From positions 46,001 to 110,000 of the forward strand of contig ADNK01000035.1 in NCBI GenBank assembly GCA_000320545.1: a DNA stretch of 64,000 nt. The letters are read 5' to 3'. This DNA comes from Bigelowiella natans CCMP2755 (lineage: Eukaryota > Cercozoa > Chlorarachniophyceae). The position numbers were made by a program, and so were the translations under genes. The notes under the pieces were generated by a model. It was not told where the DNA came from. It did not search any database and saw only the letters and a list, made by a program, of their open reading frames with translations. This document shows positions 49,470 to 63,502 of this stretch, one piece after another; position 1 is the first letter of the stretch, and each line of letters begins with the position of its first letter.

Positions 49470-50849
49470 ATGATGGCGGCGGTCCCCCGACATCATGTCA
49501 AAGTTTTGGTCATCCTCACAATAAGCCTACTGAATGGCCAATACCGGGCCGCCGCCGAATTCAATATTGCACAAATTCGCAAAAACGAGCGGCCGAAGGG
49601 TCTTGTGTTTAAAGGCGACGTTGCTCTCGAGTACTGCCTTGAATCATGTGCAGATAAAATCCCCAGCGGAACGCACATCTGGTTTGATTCATGGTCAGCA
49701 AACCAGACTTGTGCATGGTATGGAGCCGATTCCATACGATGCGATAGGTATGGAAACTATTATCGAAACTTTGGTCTGACCGCAAACGAAGCGTGTTGCA
49801 CTTGTGGAGGGGGTTACCAGTATGTAAACACATCGATACCAGCGACAACGAAGATAGTGACTGACTCTACGGACCATTTTAAGGTTCAGCTTTCTGAACT
49901 CGATCCTGATTATGTTCGGGATTGTAAGCCTGCCCTCAGGCTTACTCTGCCAGAGCCCGATCAAACTTCGGCTGTGTGGCACGAAACAAGGCAAACTGTT
50001 TTCGATGGATTTGAAACAAAATTCACGTTCCGCTTGTCCAACCGCTCCCGATACTGTGACAGCGCAGAGAACAAAAATGATGGACGAACTTTCTTGTATA
50101 AGGCGTGCAAAAATGTAATGAGCAGCGTGTTCAAGAGCCAGATGGAAGGAGGTGATGGCTTTGCATTCGTCGTGCAGAACTCTGAGAACGGGACCGATGC
50201 CCTTGGGGAAGGTGCAGGTGGCCTTGGATTCACAGGAATGAGAAACTCTCTTGCTGTCGAGTTTGATACGTTCACAAATACTGGAGAACCAAACTTCCCT
50301 CATATCAGTATCAGGGCCGCCGGAATCAACCAAATGAATAATGCATATCCTTCCAGTAGCCTGAGTAAACACGATTCATACTACGATATCAAGCGCACAG
50401 ATTTCATCCAAGGGGAAGCCATGCGAGGTACAGTACCAACTAGATGGGGATCTGCACTTCCAGAAGATCTGAAGGATAGACATGGGTATATGGAGCCACG
50501 CCCAACTAGTCATGAAACAGAACTCGCACCTGCTGTGGAAGCAAATTTTGCAGATGGAGAGGAGCACACATCAAGAATCGTGTTCTATCGTGGGATAAAA
50601 AATGAATTCCATTATGCCTACAAAGCATCACAAATGTTAAAACAATTTGCTACGGGACCGATCATGACTCTGTGCGTTTTCCTTGATGATCTCACTAAGC
50701 CCCTTGTTTGTGTTCCATTGAACATCCATGCCACGATGCCACTTATAAACAATCAAGCGATAGTGGGATTCACCGCCTCAACAGGACGCCAGTGGCAAGC
50801 GACCGATATACTATCGTGGAAATTCTGTGAATCGGGAGAATGCCCATAG
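49470..50849 (+). CDS. Secreted L-type (legume-like) lectin with stramenopile-type Cys-rich domain
   Basis: One uninterrupted 459-codon frame from ATG 49470. Residues 1-29 form a signal peptide (basic start, hydrophobic core VLVILTISLL, small residues AAA before the mature end). Residues about 50-118 are a Cys module (C56, C60, C81, C91, then ACCTCGGG at 108-115), a pattern common in stramenopile secreted proteins. Residues about 135-455 are an L-type lectin fold: GDGFAFVVQ (228-236), GEGAGGLGF (246-254), NSLAVEFDTFTN (259-270, with the Asp expected to help bind metal) and the closing GFTASTG..DILSWKF. Such lectins bind glycans. There is no transmembrane segment or ER-retention signal after the lectin domain, so it is probably secreted or wall-associated. 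It is the only large intronless gene outside the GC-rich island and the zinc-finger gene. Confidence 0.88.
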   Translation: MMAAVPRHHVKVLVILTISLLNGQYRAAAEFNIAQIRKNERPKGLVFKGDVALEYCLESCADKIPSGTHIWFDSWSANQTCAWYGADSIRCDRYGNYYRNFGLTANEACCTCGGGYQYVNTSIPATTKIVTDSTDHFKVQLSELDPDYVRDCKPALRLTLPEPDQTSAVWHETRQTVFDGFETKFTFRLSNRSRYCDSAENKNDGRTFLYKACKNVMSSVFKSQMEGGDGFAFVVQNSENGTDALGEGAGGLGFTGMRNSLAVEFDTFTNTGEPNFPHISIRAAGINQMNNAYPSSSLSKHDSYYDIKRTDFIQGEAMRGTVPTRWGSALPEDLKDRHGYMEPRPTSHETELAPAVEANFADGEEHTSRIVFYRGIKNEFHYAYKASQMLKQFATGPIMTLCVFLDDLTKPLVCVPLNIHATMPLINNQAIVGFTASTGRQWQATDILSWKFCESGECP

Positions 50850-51971
50850 CTCTCAATTGGGTCCTCTCCATTAGGAAAAATTAGTAGCACACAAAAAGGT
50901 TGTACCGCATTAGATTTTAATACCCACCGAGATTTTGCAGTATTCACAGTCACTTTTTCTCAGTTGTCTTATAATTTGTGGTGTATACATGTCTAGATGT
51001 GGGTGGCAGCCATATTTGCATCAAAACAGCTATCTATATAGTTCTTCGCTCCAACTCATCCTGCCAAGTACTCTTGCTACTTCGCGCACACTTTACATTA
51101 CAATTTCATTTATCAACGCAAACATCATTGTAACTTGTAAACGCACAAGAACAACATCGTGCTGTGCTGTAGCCGACGTTAGCCCCTCAACGAGGCGACT
51201 TCTCGTGGTGGTAATGTGCAGTATAGGGGCTTACAGTGCCTATGCATGCGGCTGCATGCTTGAAACAATGTTAGCTGCTCGCAGGGCCTATATACCTACT
51301 TGTCTGCCAACAGAGTATTCTATGCATGCAAGCCACCATGACATTCACGTTTAGTTACGTACGTTTGTTGTGACATTATATGTCCACAGTTTAAAGACAA
51401 TGGGCAATATTTATTTACGTGCTAGCGTAGCTACACATACACACATATCTAGCTGTTGTGCCGCTGCGCGCATTCTAGCATTGCACAGCTATGACATGCA
51501 TAAGGATGACCATTGAACAAATTCTATTGATTAATTGCATCCGTCTTACGTACATATCTACATATGCAAAATATATAGTAGCCGCAGCATGTGTACGATT
51601 TCATGTCCCGTGCTATGTATGTATGTATGTATTATAGTATGTATGTATACAGTAAGTGCACGCTCCCTCCTTCGATCGATGTGATGCATGCCGAAGTGCA
51701 CAAAGTCTTTTTGAGTGCAACGCGATGTACGACATATATATATTTCCGACGATAATGGCCATTCTTAGGTTATTATTGTATGATTACGCTACTACGTACC
51801 CTACTGATGTAAATTTCGCTGGCAGTACCGTAATTTTCATTTACTTGTTTTTGAATCAGCATGCATTTTTAATGCGCATTTTCGGAACGATGCAACTAGT
51901 TATTTGCTTGCTTCCACGCCAAAGAAGACTACACGCTCCTTTGGATTTACTGAAGAACTCGATCGCATGCT
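50850..51971. repeat. Intergenic island with reverse copy of dispersed repeat
   Basis: A reverse-orientation copy of the dispersed repeat lies at about 51483-51550 (AAGGATGACCATTGAACAAA, then ATTGCATCCGTCTTACG). CTAGC motifs and GCATGC palindromes are frequent, and a GTATGTAT run is near 51616-51650. No gene is seen; open frames here overlap the 3' end of the RBBP4 gene on the other strand. Confidence 0.7.
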
Positions 51972-54593
<2,622 letters not shown>

Positions 54594-56806
54594 GTGTCAT
54601 AAAGGAAAATGAAACTTCCGAACCGACCGTGCAGGACCAGTCCGTGGCGACGAGGTGTAAAGAAATCATGATTTCCGAGTCACCTATCGCTCACATTGCA
54701 TTCCTACTTATTTGTTTGACCAACCAGCTGGTGGGGCATTGTTTCTCAAGTTTCGGATTCTGTGTCAAAGCATGCTGCAGTTGTTTCGAGTTCCGTGTCG
54801 AAACATGCTGCAGTAGTTGTTGAACAGGTTATTCGAAATGACGAACTAGGCAATTTCCGAGATCACTTTGAATTTTAATATTCGATGAATGAGGAGTTGC
54901 TCCTAATTTATTTGATTCTTGCCCTTGTCGGTAACAATGACTAGGGGACTGCTGCATTGCAAAGTGCCCAAGAGGATTTGAAGGAATTTGCCTCGACCCT
55001 CTCAAACGAGACGGTCGAAATCAAGGAAGAAATGCAAGACCAGCTCGAGAAAGTTACTGAGAAGCTCAAAATTTCCCCAGATAAAAATCCAGACTCTAAT
55101 GATATAAAGGTTTGCAACTGAATAGGGCAAGTCTATAAGTGCCTTGACATTCTATACCTGACATAGGAGAAAGATTCGAACAGTATCGGTGGGTTAGGCG
55201 CCCTATCGGATAATATAGAAAAGATGGGTGGTTTCCTGTCTCAGCTCTTGCCAAATTCAAACAAACAGCCGACTTCGAAGAAGCAAAAAGATGCAATGCT
55301 CCGAAAAGGTCTTTGCTATGACATTCGTGAACTCGTTCTGCAAACATCGCGTCTGGCTTTCATCAGAAATTATTGTAGTGCTCCTTCGAGGTGACTCGTA
55401 ACATTTGAATATGCTCACAGTTCCACTATCACAAACCCCTGGGGAGGCTAAGCTTATGTTGATGCGGTCGACGAGGACTAGCTATACTGAAAATCCAACG
55501 TGAGTAAAGTGAATAAATTGAGAGCAACACAAGTTCAAGGCGTGACAATTGGGAACTACTTGTTTTTCTTGGCAAGGATAGTCCTTGCAAAATCTCTTCG
55601 ATAAAACTGATGCAATCAATATTTTTTTAAAGAGACACAAAGTTCAAGGAATATCTGAATGCTTTTGGATCAAAGCATGAGAATGAATTGAAGGAAGGTC
55701 GAGCTTTTCATGAATGTGATTGCTTCTTTTGGCTAATTCAGCAATAAAATTCAGAGGTTTTAGACACTTTAAACAATGAAGAAGATGTGAGGGGCTTCTA
55801 CACAAGCTTAGGTATTCTACGCTTCCGAGTGTACCTTTGAATCCCTGACAAAACATCTTCTTTTTCTATAAACCTTTATTGTTTTCATTAAAAGTAAACC
55901 TCCTTACACTCAGTCCCAGATACTGTAACCGATCAAGAATTCTGGGCACGGTATTTCTTTCGAGTGAAGATGTTGCAAAAGGAAGAAGAAAGGTTTTTTT
56001 GGTTAATTACCCATTAACTTAATGTAAAGGGGTATCTGAGAGTGCTTGTCCACTGTTTAACATAATAGGAGAAAGTTTCTCCTCGCACGTCTAAAAAAAG
56101 ATGATAAATCCCCGAAAAGGGAGCTCGAAAGAGATAGTGCGAAGATAGTGAGGACACCGAAAACACAACAGGAGCAAGCTCAAGTCCCATCGCCGAATTT
56201 GCAATCGAGCGAAAAAGATATCACTAAGCACAACGCTGCTGTTAAAGAAACAACTGTCACTTCTGATCAAAATTCTTTACCTCGCGAAGAGATAGCTCAA
56301 GAAGGAAGCACGGAGAAATCAAAAGCCCATTGTGAAGGGGTGGAAATTGCTGAATCATCCGATCCAGTTGAAGATGGAAATGAAGCCAAGAGCTCCCCAG
56401 AGAGCGTAATTTTTCTCATGCAAACAACTTTCCACATCCTTCCCGCATCCACTGTTGCATTCTCCACTTACATTACAGTTGAGGATATCTTGATTTATTA
56501 AGGGTGGTCAAAAAAGCGAGACAAGTCAAAATAGCAGCTGGATAGATGTCGACACAGAAAATAAGGTTCATCGCTGTCAAAGCTGATACTTTACTTCTTT
56601 CAACATAATTATTCTTTGTAGAACGGTGGTGAAAATGCGCAAGATGATGAGGAAGAACTTGATTTAAATGCGATCGTAGATGGCCTTGGTGCGAAAGATG
56701 ATGAAAATAAGGTGGATTAAAATATTGATAAAACAGAAATAAAACATTTGAAGACAAAAATAATAATTCTACCTAGGAGGACGATGATTGCTGGGTTTGG
56801 GAGTGA
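54594..56806 (+). CDS. BSD-domain protein (SYAP1/DOS2-like)
   Basis: Recognised exons in phase: 54594-54654, about 54731-54830 (SWWGIVSQVSDSVSKHAAVV), about 54952-55110, 55172-55308, 55420-55500, 55631-55699, 55751-55811, 55914-55993, 56070-56409, 56502-56570, about 56623-56710, and 56776-56806 with stop TGA 56804. The N-terminal WWG block, the Ala/Lys helical region and the central BSD domain are diagnostic. The BSD part reads DVRGFYTSL then VPDTVTDQEFWARYFFRVKM; the FW..YF pair is the domain signature. The tail is acidic and ends in Trp (SSWIDVD, then DDDCWVWE), as in BSD proteins of fungi and plants. BSD proteins act in transcription (TFIIH p62) or, for SYAP1, in TORC2/Akt signalling and at the Golgi; which applies is unknown. 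The initiating exon is missing from this model. Confidence 0.8.
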
Positions 56807-57744
56807 GGTCGTACAAAGGAAATTTACTCCCGAAGAAACGAAGAAATCTTTTACTAGGTGCACCGTAGAGCGTCTGAGCGCGTGCATGCATGGGCAAAAT
56901 TCAATTACTAATTGATCCTTCGTTTTCACAGCGGTGAATATACATACATATAGACCACATGTCTAAGAGTGGTGTGTGCGTGTGTGTGGTATGTATGATC
57001 GATTTGAAACTACATCTAGACATGCTGCTAGATGGCCTACAATCCTATAATCTAGATAATTGCCGGCACATATGTATCAGACAAGCTTCTAGATGTTCCA
57101 AATGCATGTAGCTAAAACATAAAGGCCTTCTGGTTCGCTGGTTATATGGTTGCTATGTTTAGCACATTGTTGCACACTGTACGACAATCTGGCACCTACT
57201 GTAGCACATGTCCGCGCTGCTGTCGAGTACTAGCTTGTTAGAACTATGGGCATGCGTGTGCACAATGTGCACAAGATGCGCGTGTCATGTGTGCTGTGTC
57301 CATTGTCGACGTGTGTACATGTTGCACAATCTTAGCGCTGTAGCCGCCGCCACACTGCGTAGCTACATTAGGGTGACTATGAAAAAATGTAATTATTTCA
57401 TCACATCACGTCTCATGTGTACCAGTGTAGCATCACACAAACCTAGCCTATGCATATGCATGGACAGCTACATAATAAGGATGACCATTGAAAAGATTTA
57501 ATCACTTCATTACATCCGTCTCACATATGCACATGTGCTGTATGTAAAAATATATATGTGTTTAGAGATGTCTAGCTAGATGTACTGTGTTTATGACTAG
57601 ATGACGAGGGTGCTGACAACCTACATTATTTCGTAGCGCTAATCGTATCCAACTATTATATCGCTATTTATTTTCGCTCAGCAGATTGCTTAGTGAGAGC
57701 TGCAATTTTCTTATCCTCATTACTCGATTAGTGATCACATAGAA
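56807..57744. repeat. Intergenic island with two reverse copies of dispersed repeat
   Basis: Reverse copies lie at about 57337-57417 (GTAGCTACATTAGGGTGACT, then ATTTCATCACATCACGTCTC) and 57464-57532 (AGGATGACCATTGAAAAGAT, then AATCACTTCATTACATCCGT). They are about 120 bases apart and each is followed by CTCA-type ends. CTAGAT motifs are frequent around 57015-57100. No gene is seen. Confidence 0.75.
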
Positions 57745-57877
57745 TTAACTAGTAATATCAGACTTTGCTTTCTTTTCTATTGGCTTGAAGTCGGGTATCG
57801 TAGATGGAATCTTGCGCTTGGCTGCATGACCTTTTAGTTTGAATCTAAGCGCAAAGAACAAGTAACATCAGCTCATG

Positions 57878-57922
<45 letters not shown>

Positions 57923-57971
57923 CATTGAAAATATATGTGTATGACATATATTGAATATTGATAGAAATACA

Positions 57972-58016
<45 letters not shown>

Positions 58017-58953
58017 GAGGAGGGGTTACCCTGGATCTATGTCAGGCAGGGCCAACTCCTCTTTCACGACGCCACCATACTTCTCTCCATCGAAAAGCTC
58101 TAAGAAGACGTTTATGTTTTAGGCATCCATTCAATTTATGGAATATTATGACTCAACCAAAATAAGCGATTGCTTCTCCCAACTTTCCTAGTCCCAATGC
58201 ATGTGCTTTGGCCACATGAAATCGCTTAGATTTCGAATTTCCGTTTGTGAAATCCGTTTTCGCTTTCGCCCATTTCATTTTTTTTCCTTCGCTTACAAGT
58301 TCGGTGAGCACCTTAAATAAATATAACGAGTTTGAAAAACAATCAAGTAAGGAATTTTAAGGCCAAAGAAGGAGATTGTCACAAGCAGCAGCAGCAAACC
58401 GGGGGAGCCCGAACTTCTAGAATCATGTTCCAAGTGGCCCTGTCAAGATGTAGTGCCTTTATACTTCCAAATCTTGAAGTTATTCGGTGCTTTTTCCCTG
58501 ATCCCATCCCATTGTCCGTGAATTGCCAGACGATCTGAGAGCACGTTGCTATTGTAACGAGAGATATGTTGGAGCTTGAAGAACACGACCTTTCCTTTGC
58601 CCTTCACAAAATGAAATGTGACACTAATTGGAGGTTTCCCCTTATGCTTTGCAAGAAACCCTTTTCTAATCCCGCCACTTCTCTCCTAATTACAGTAAGG
58701 AGTAAACACAAACGTGCAGTTTTGCATGTCACATTTTTCTTGCCTGCGAGATGAAATCGCCTATTCGCACCGACGACAGCTGAACCGTCACGGTTTTCGG
58801 AAATTCCATGACTGATTTCTGAGCTGAAGATGTTGATGACGATGCCACTGGGATGCTTGGTTGCTGTGAAGGAGAAGGTATCGGTGGAGGTTGCGCCTGA
58901 GAAGGGGGGCAGGCCATGATTCCGACACTGCTCACAAGAGGAATTACGTCCAA
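57745..58953 (-). CDS. Unrecognised small Lys-rich protein
   Basis: Three 3' exons join in phase: 58311-58158, 58099-58030 and 57844-57745 (stop at 57745). The first exon starts at 58953 or at the internal ATG 58917 (MACPPSQ) and ends near 58742 at an AG|GC site. It encodes a Pro/Ser-rich stretch (PPPIPSPSQQPSIPVASSST) followed by VTVQLSSVRIGDFISQ. Whether an exon lies between 58742 and 58311 is unresolved. The C-terminal half reads ELVSEGKKMKWAKAKTDFTN.., HALGLGKLGEAIAYFELFDG.. and a basic tail (KLKGHAAKRKIPSTIPDFKP). No family is recognised; the basic, polar make-up suggests a nuclear or nucleic-acid-associated protein. Introns hold (TA)n at 57878-57912 and (GA)n at 57975-58012. Confidence 0.5.
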
Positions 58954-59140
58954 CTTTAGATCTAGTCCAACATTATTAACCGGAAACTACTACTACGCTG
59001 AACTAGTTCTGAACTATTCCAAAACATGAATGACTTTGTTCCTGCGACAATACAATATACTTGTTTCTCTTAAGAAAATGCCAGTACTACATGTTGTTAG
59101 TTTTCATTCCCTTTCCTCCTTCTCCTCCTCCTACGTAGGC

Positions 59141-59145
<5 letters not shown>

Positions 59146-59187
<42 letters not shown>
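59146..59187. repeat. (GA)n microsatellite upstream of membrane protein gene
   Basis: An AGAGAG run ends about 60 bases before ATG 59251, so it probably lies in the 5' UTR or core promoter. Confidence 0.95.
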
Positions 59188-59190
<3 letters not shown>

Positions 59191-59250
59191 TCTATTCGTG
59201 GTAGCCGTAGTGGTAGTAGCAGCAGAAGTTCAAAGAACAACATACACACA

Positions 59251-60873
59251 ATGGAGGAGTCCGGTACCAAAGGATTAGCAGCGCTGGCGATACCGATTGG
59301 GAACACACTGTTCTTGTTGTCATATGTACCTCTGATGTTGAAGCTGAGATGGAGGACGATCGTGCAAGCAACGGATGTATCAGGCGCAAAAGAATGTCGC
59401 CTCCAGTTTGACCCGTGTCATGATGTAGCCCTCAGTAGTCAGGTAGTTGCAAATGGGTAGGTGGTACCGTGATCAATTTTGTCACACGGTTGCGGTATTT
59501 ATTAACAGATCTACATGACGGCTGCTATGGCTATCAAGTACTACGCAGGTCCGATTTCCTCCCCCAAGAGCGTTATCAAGATTATGCAGCAGATCCTGAA
59601 AAGGGTAGCAAAAGGAGTCTCTAGTCGTAGCGTCCCCTCCAAGGCGAAAGTATACGACCTCTTTATGCGAGTTCTTTCCGTTTCCCGTCTGCAGAATGCT
59701 ATCTCTCAGGTCAACTTTCACATCTTTCGAATTACGAGATTCATCATAAAGCTCTGAGTGCTTGTTTGCTCTGTCAGGGTTTGGCGCTGGCAGCGGGCAT
59801 CACGTGCCTGAGTTTCTTTATTTTTGGTGCAGCCTATGAGGTTAGAGGCGGATCTCATGGGAGATGTGGATTCGTGTTCAAGCTGCTTCCACTTGTAGCT
59901 CTTGCTGTGTATATTCTGGCAATGCTTTACATTGAGAAGAAAGAGGGGGATTTATTGTTAAACATGCTCGCACCCAGCAATTTACTAGTCATGGCACCCA
60001 CATGTGCGGTGATATTGGAATCCGTTGCAATTATTCCTCAAGCTTTTCTGAGTTTCTCGCCATCTGAAGGGACGAAGCAAATTTCGATGACCACCATAGT
60101 TCACTATTCGACCAGGGCTTGCGCGGTGTTGATTCCCACTCTTATGTGGTATTTGATCTGTCTCAATTCACCTTTGCTGAACTTTGGAATTTGTTTATTG
60201 AAGTCTCTTTTGTTACATGATAAGGTGGATGGAGAACGGTGCAGGTCTTGCAGAAAAATTCTATGCGCAGCAACTTGTATGATTTTAATACTTTCACATG
60301 CGTCGCAGCTTACTTATGGGAGACATTATCGTTGCTTAGAGTTCTCTTCCTGGAATTATGCTAAGAGAAGTAGGATGCCATATGCTCGTAACTTTCGGGT
60401 AAGTCTGATTTGGATATCAGACAGTCGGCACACTGAGTAATTATCCGTCTTTAGTATCGTCTTCTATTGCATTTCATTATGGCGACTGTCATCCGGGAGA
60501 AAATGGTTCCTTGCAGTTACAGTGGCGGTCATCTCTGCAGGCATTCAGCTTACCCTCAATACCCAGTCTGTGACTATTTTCGAAACCCTAGATGCAGCTC
60601 AACTTCGTAGCGGAGTTTTGATGACTCAGGTACTTATGAAATGCTTGTGTTATGGATGAAAATCTAACTCTTTTCTTGTTGTAGCTGCTGACGATTCTCA
60701 TTCTTTTTATCGTTGGAGGGACCTACTTCATGCAATCATTGTGCATTGTTTTATTTTCATTCTTCTATAGTGCTGGTTTGTTGCCAACGAATTTTGCAGA
60801 AGCAAAAAGGAGGATTCAAATTAGATATGCACAGCTTAAGGCTGCATGGGGCAATTTTTCATCTAGAAAGTGA
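59251..60873 (+). CDS. Multi-pass membrane protein, function unknown
   Basis: Exons 59251-59442, 59509-59709 and 59778 onward join in phase, as do the later exons 60455-60630 and 60685-60873. Between about 60150 and 60398 the frame is open, but its exit phase does not match the next exon, so an unseen intron lies there. At least seven hydrophobic segments are present, for example LAIPIGNTLFLLSYVPLM, ALAAGITCLSFFIFGAAY, LLPLVALAVYILAMLYI, MAPTCAVILESVAIIPQAFL, WFLAVTVAVISAGIQ and LLTILILFIVGGTYFM. The LESVAIIPQ motif recalls PQ-loop/KDEL-receptor helices but the rest does not clearly follow. The last codon is followed by a strong GTGAGT-like donor (AAA|GTGAGTG), so the C-terminus may continue. 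The gene lies between two poorly known genes. Confidence 0.6.
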
Positions 60874-61620
60874 GTGAAGAAATCATGGGGAGCTACTTCG
60901 AGCGATGTCGTGTCAGTTGAGCTGATACTAGGTTTCAATTGTATTTTAGTTGCATTGAATGGTAGCATGCAATGTACCCTGATACGATCTCATGCTATAT
61001 AGATTTGTTACGCGTCGCGGGCAGCCCTGCTGCTTGTATATATGTTCATGGTATATTCATGTGCAATGCGGCTTGAAGTTTTATGCCTTGCAATGTCGGC
61101 TATGTCCGCTACAGCACTGCTAGACTGCATGATATGTCTAGATGTGTGTTGTCACACATTGCAGGCAATTTTGCATGACAGGTTCGCGATCGATGCGATT
61201 GAGCTACTATGCATTGCAACTGTTAGTGGAGCTACAAGCAGCTCTAGCCTTTGTGTCTATTGCATTGCTACATTGCTATATTGCAGCGTCGCGCTGAGCG
61301 CACATGTCGCGATGCTAAGTTGATGCGATTGATCATCATGTGACTGATGTCGATGCTGCTGCGACAACAGCAATTACTGTCATGCTAATGCATGCGTTGC
61401 GTCTATAAACCTTGAATTTGTGTAGCAGCCATCTCGCCACAATGATGCAATGATCATGATATTGTCACAACACACTAGCATAGATGCAGCAGATGGCGTC
61501 GGGCATGGCTAAGCACGTATCGTATGATCTAATTATCAGTGATCGATAGGCTTCGTTCGCTGATGGAATTAGAGTAGCCACGAATTAATGTATTCTTGCT
61601 CACATGATATTTTGGTGCTA
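60874..61620. other. Intergenic island
   Basis: No gene is recognised. The sequence is rich in GCATGC, GATCATC and TGCAATG-type words and has CTAGATGTG at about 61138-61146. A 93-codon plus frame (61042-61323) is Cys/Met-rich with no domain and is treated as chance. Confidence 0.55.
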
Positions 61621-62591
61621 TCACGTGTATGTTTTATTGACTATTTTATTGAATTTTTCTTCCCATTTCGTGCCTTTGCATGATCGTCGAAGGGTATCCA
61701 CATTTGGAACGTCTCCTGTTTTACCCTTCAAGTTTTTCTGACTTGCAATCTCCTTTTGACTTCTGTAATTGTCAAGGCGTTGGGAAGATTCTACTTTCAG
61801 CTTAACAAGAGTTGCTTGTTCCTTTTCATGCACTAAACGTAGTAAAACCAACTCCAGACGATTCACTTTATTAACTAGTTTATCAATTCCACTCATTATA
61901 TTCAACGATCGCCGCTCCATAGCTGAGAGTTGCTGAAGGTTTGATTCCAGTGCTGTAAGTTCATTCTTTCGCGTCAAAGCAGCGGCTCTAACATCCTCAA
62001 TTTTCCATCTTATTTTCTGGCCAAGAACATCGTGACGATGCGAATCAATCATACATGAGACAGACTATATTATTTCTACTATTCAGACCTCAGCAAGAGC
62101 TATATGTTTCGAGTCAGTATCCATGATCCCCTTTTGCTTCTCCACGTACCTATATTAATAAATAGAGAGGCTACATTTTCCTATGCTCTTTCAAGTGTTC
62201 GTTCATAGAAAGAATGCTTCACAAACTCAAAATAAGTTTACGTGCTCATAAATCCCGCTCCATGATACGGCTGCTGCAGTACATTCGCTTGAACCGGGAG
62301 ATTTTTCAGGGAGCTTGCCTCATTTGAGGATCTTTGATAAGAATTAAGATGCAATTTGACATTAGATGCAGCTTGCTGATATGCGGATAACTTGCTCCTT
62401 TCCCAAATGATGTATCAAATACTGGCTTAAAGAGAAAGAGATTGAGGGAGCATGTTTCAGCTAGTCATCAAACCTCAACGCTGGGTGCATTTGCGCTGTC
62501 GTCGGCCTCCCCTTAGGGCAACGAGAACCTAATAATTCCAATTCCACTAGTCCTTCCGCTCCTCCTCCTCCTCCTCCTCTCGTAAGATGTC
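61621..62591 (-). CDS. Unrecognised coiled-coil protein (5' end not found)
   Basis: Exons join in phase: about 62591-62474, 62397-62242, 62149-62089 and 62016-61621 (stop at 61621). Together they encode at least 240 residues. The C-terminal exon is strongly helical and charged (RKNELTALESNLQQLSAMER, then IDKLVNKVNRLELVLLRLVH), typical of a coiled coil, with a Lys-rich tail. Upstream parts are Gln/Ser-rich (SSLKNLPVQANVLQQPYHGA) and begin with a Gly run encoded by a GGA microsatellite. The 5'-most exon starts at an AG acceptor with no ATG, so at least one exon is missing. No family is recognised. Confidence 0.5.
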
Positions 62592-62610
62592 GGTAACTCT
62601 GATATTAGCC

Positions 62611-62725
62611 TAAATCTTCGAAGAAAGTTATGTCGCAGACCCTAAATTCACCTATATTCGTGGTATTCATTCTAAATCATAGAAGAAAGTTATGTCGTAA
62701 GGCTAAATTCGTCTATATTCGTGGT
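62611..62725. repeat. Diverged ~50-bp tandem duplication
   Basis: CTTCGAAGAAAGTTATGTCG..CCTATATTCGTGG (about 62613-62663) is repeated as CATAGAAGAAAGTTATGTCG..TCTATATTCGTGG (about 62676-62724) with several substitutions, near the presumed 5' end of the coiled-coil gene. Confidence 0.8.
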
Positions 62726-63065
62726 CGTAGTAGTGGCAGTTGAACACAGAACAACCTCTTGCTCGAAGGAACGGCTCGGCTCGGCTCAGGAAATCGTCGA
62801 CGTTCGGCCCTGGTGCTCATCGTTCAGAACGATTGATGGTTCGTGATCGGGGGGGGGGTCAGAGTAATCGACACGAGAAGAGATGGCACCAAGATGCGTT
62901 CTCAAGGTTTATAAGTGAAATTACAATATGTACACGAAGCAATCAATTGACGGAAAGTCGTGGTTTTGCAGGTCGGGCTTTCTTTCCTTTCTAGCCTGGG
63001 GTTTCCTGGTAAGCAGATACCCCTTTTGATTTCCTCAATTGTGAAATAGTATGCTTAATGGAACT

Positions 63066-63502
63066 ATGAAAGAGCCTTGTGGAACTTACTACATTGGTTA
63101 CGAATTCTTAGTTTTCGTTGAGAATCTGGTGGACATACTTTCGATCGAATAATTCCACGGAGAGTGGTGATCAAATAGCGACGACCTCAAATGTTGCACC
63201 AAAATCTTCACCTGAATTCTGACATATACGAAGAAGGCTGCATCAAACTTGGAGACGACACACTGGCAAAGAAAATACCGATTCCACTTTTTGACGTGGA
63301 TGATTCAAGAAGGCCAGCATAGTTTATCATGCCAGCAACCATACTTCAAATCGGGGTCGACGAACCGAATAAAATAGTCATCGCTGTGCTGTCGTACGAA
63401 AAAATCGTGAATGAATATCGATTCAAGAATGAATTGATGGCAATTGTGCACTATGTCATTGTGCTAGGCCCATTACCATCGTGGATCGACTATATGAAAT
63501 AA
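63066..63502 (+). other. Coding-like short ORFs, gene not resolved
   Basis: Three adjacent plus-strand stretches read like protein but do not yet join. The first, at about 63114-63222, is open in two frames (for example VFVENLVDILSIE). The second, at about 63230-63321, reads EEGCIKLGDDTLAKKIPIPL, then FDVDDSRRPA and a stop. The third runs from ATG 63329 to the stop at 63502 and encodes 57 residues (start MPATILQIGVDEPNKIVIAV, later RFKNELMAIVHYVIVLGPLP). No family is recognised. They may be exons of one gene, decayed sequence, or chance. Confidence 0.25.

Noticed and set aside
63338-63466. Possible retrotransposon RNase H-like fragment (RFKNELMAIVH)
   Set aside because: Only one short stretch is vaguely similar; the catalytic Asp/Glu residues and neighbouring RT or integrase motifs are absent.
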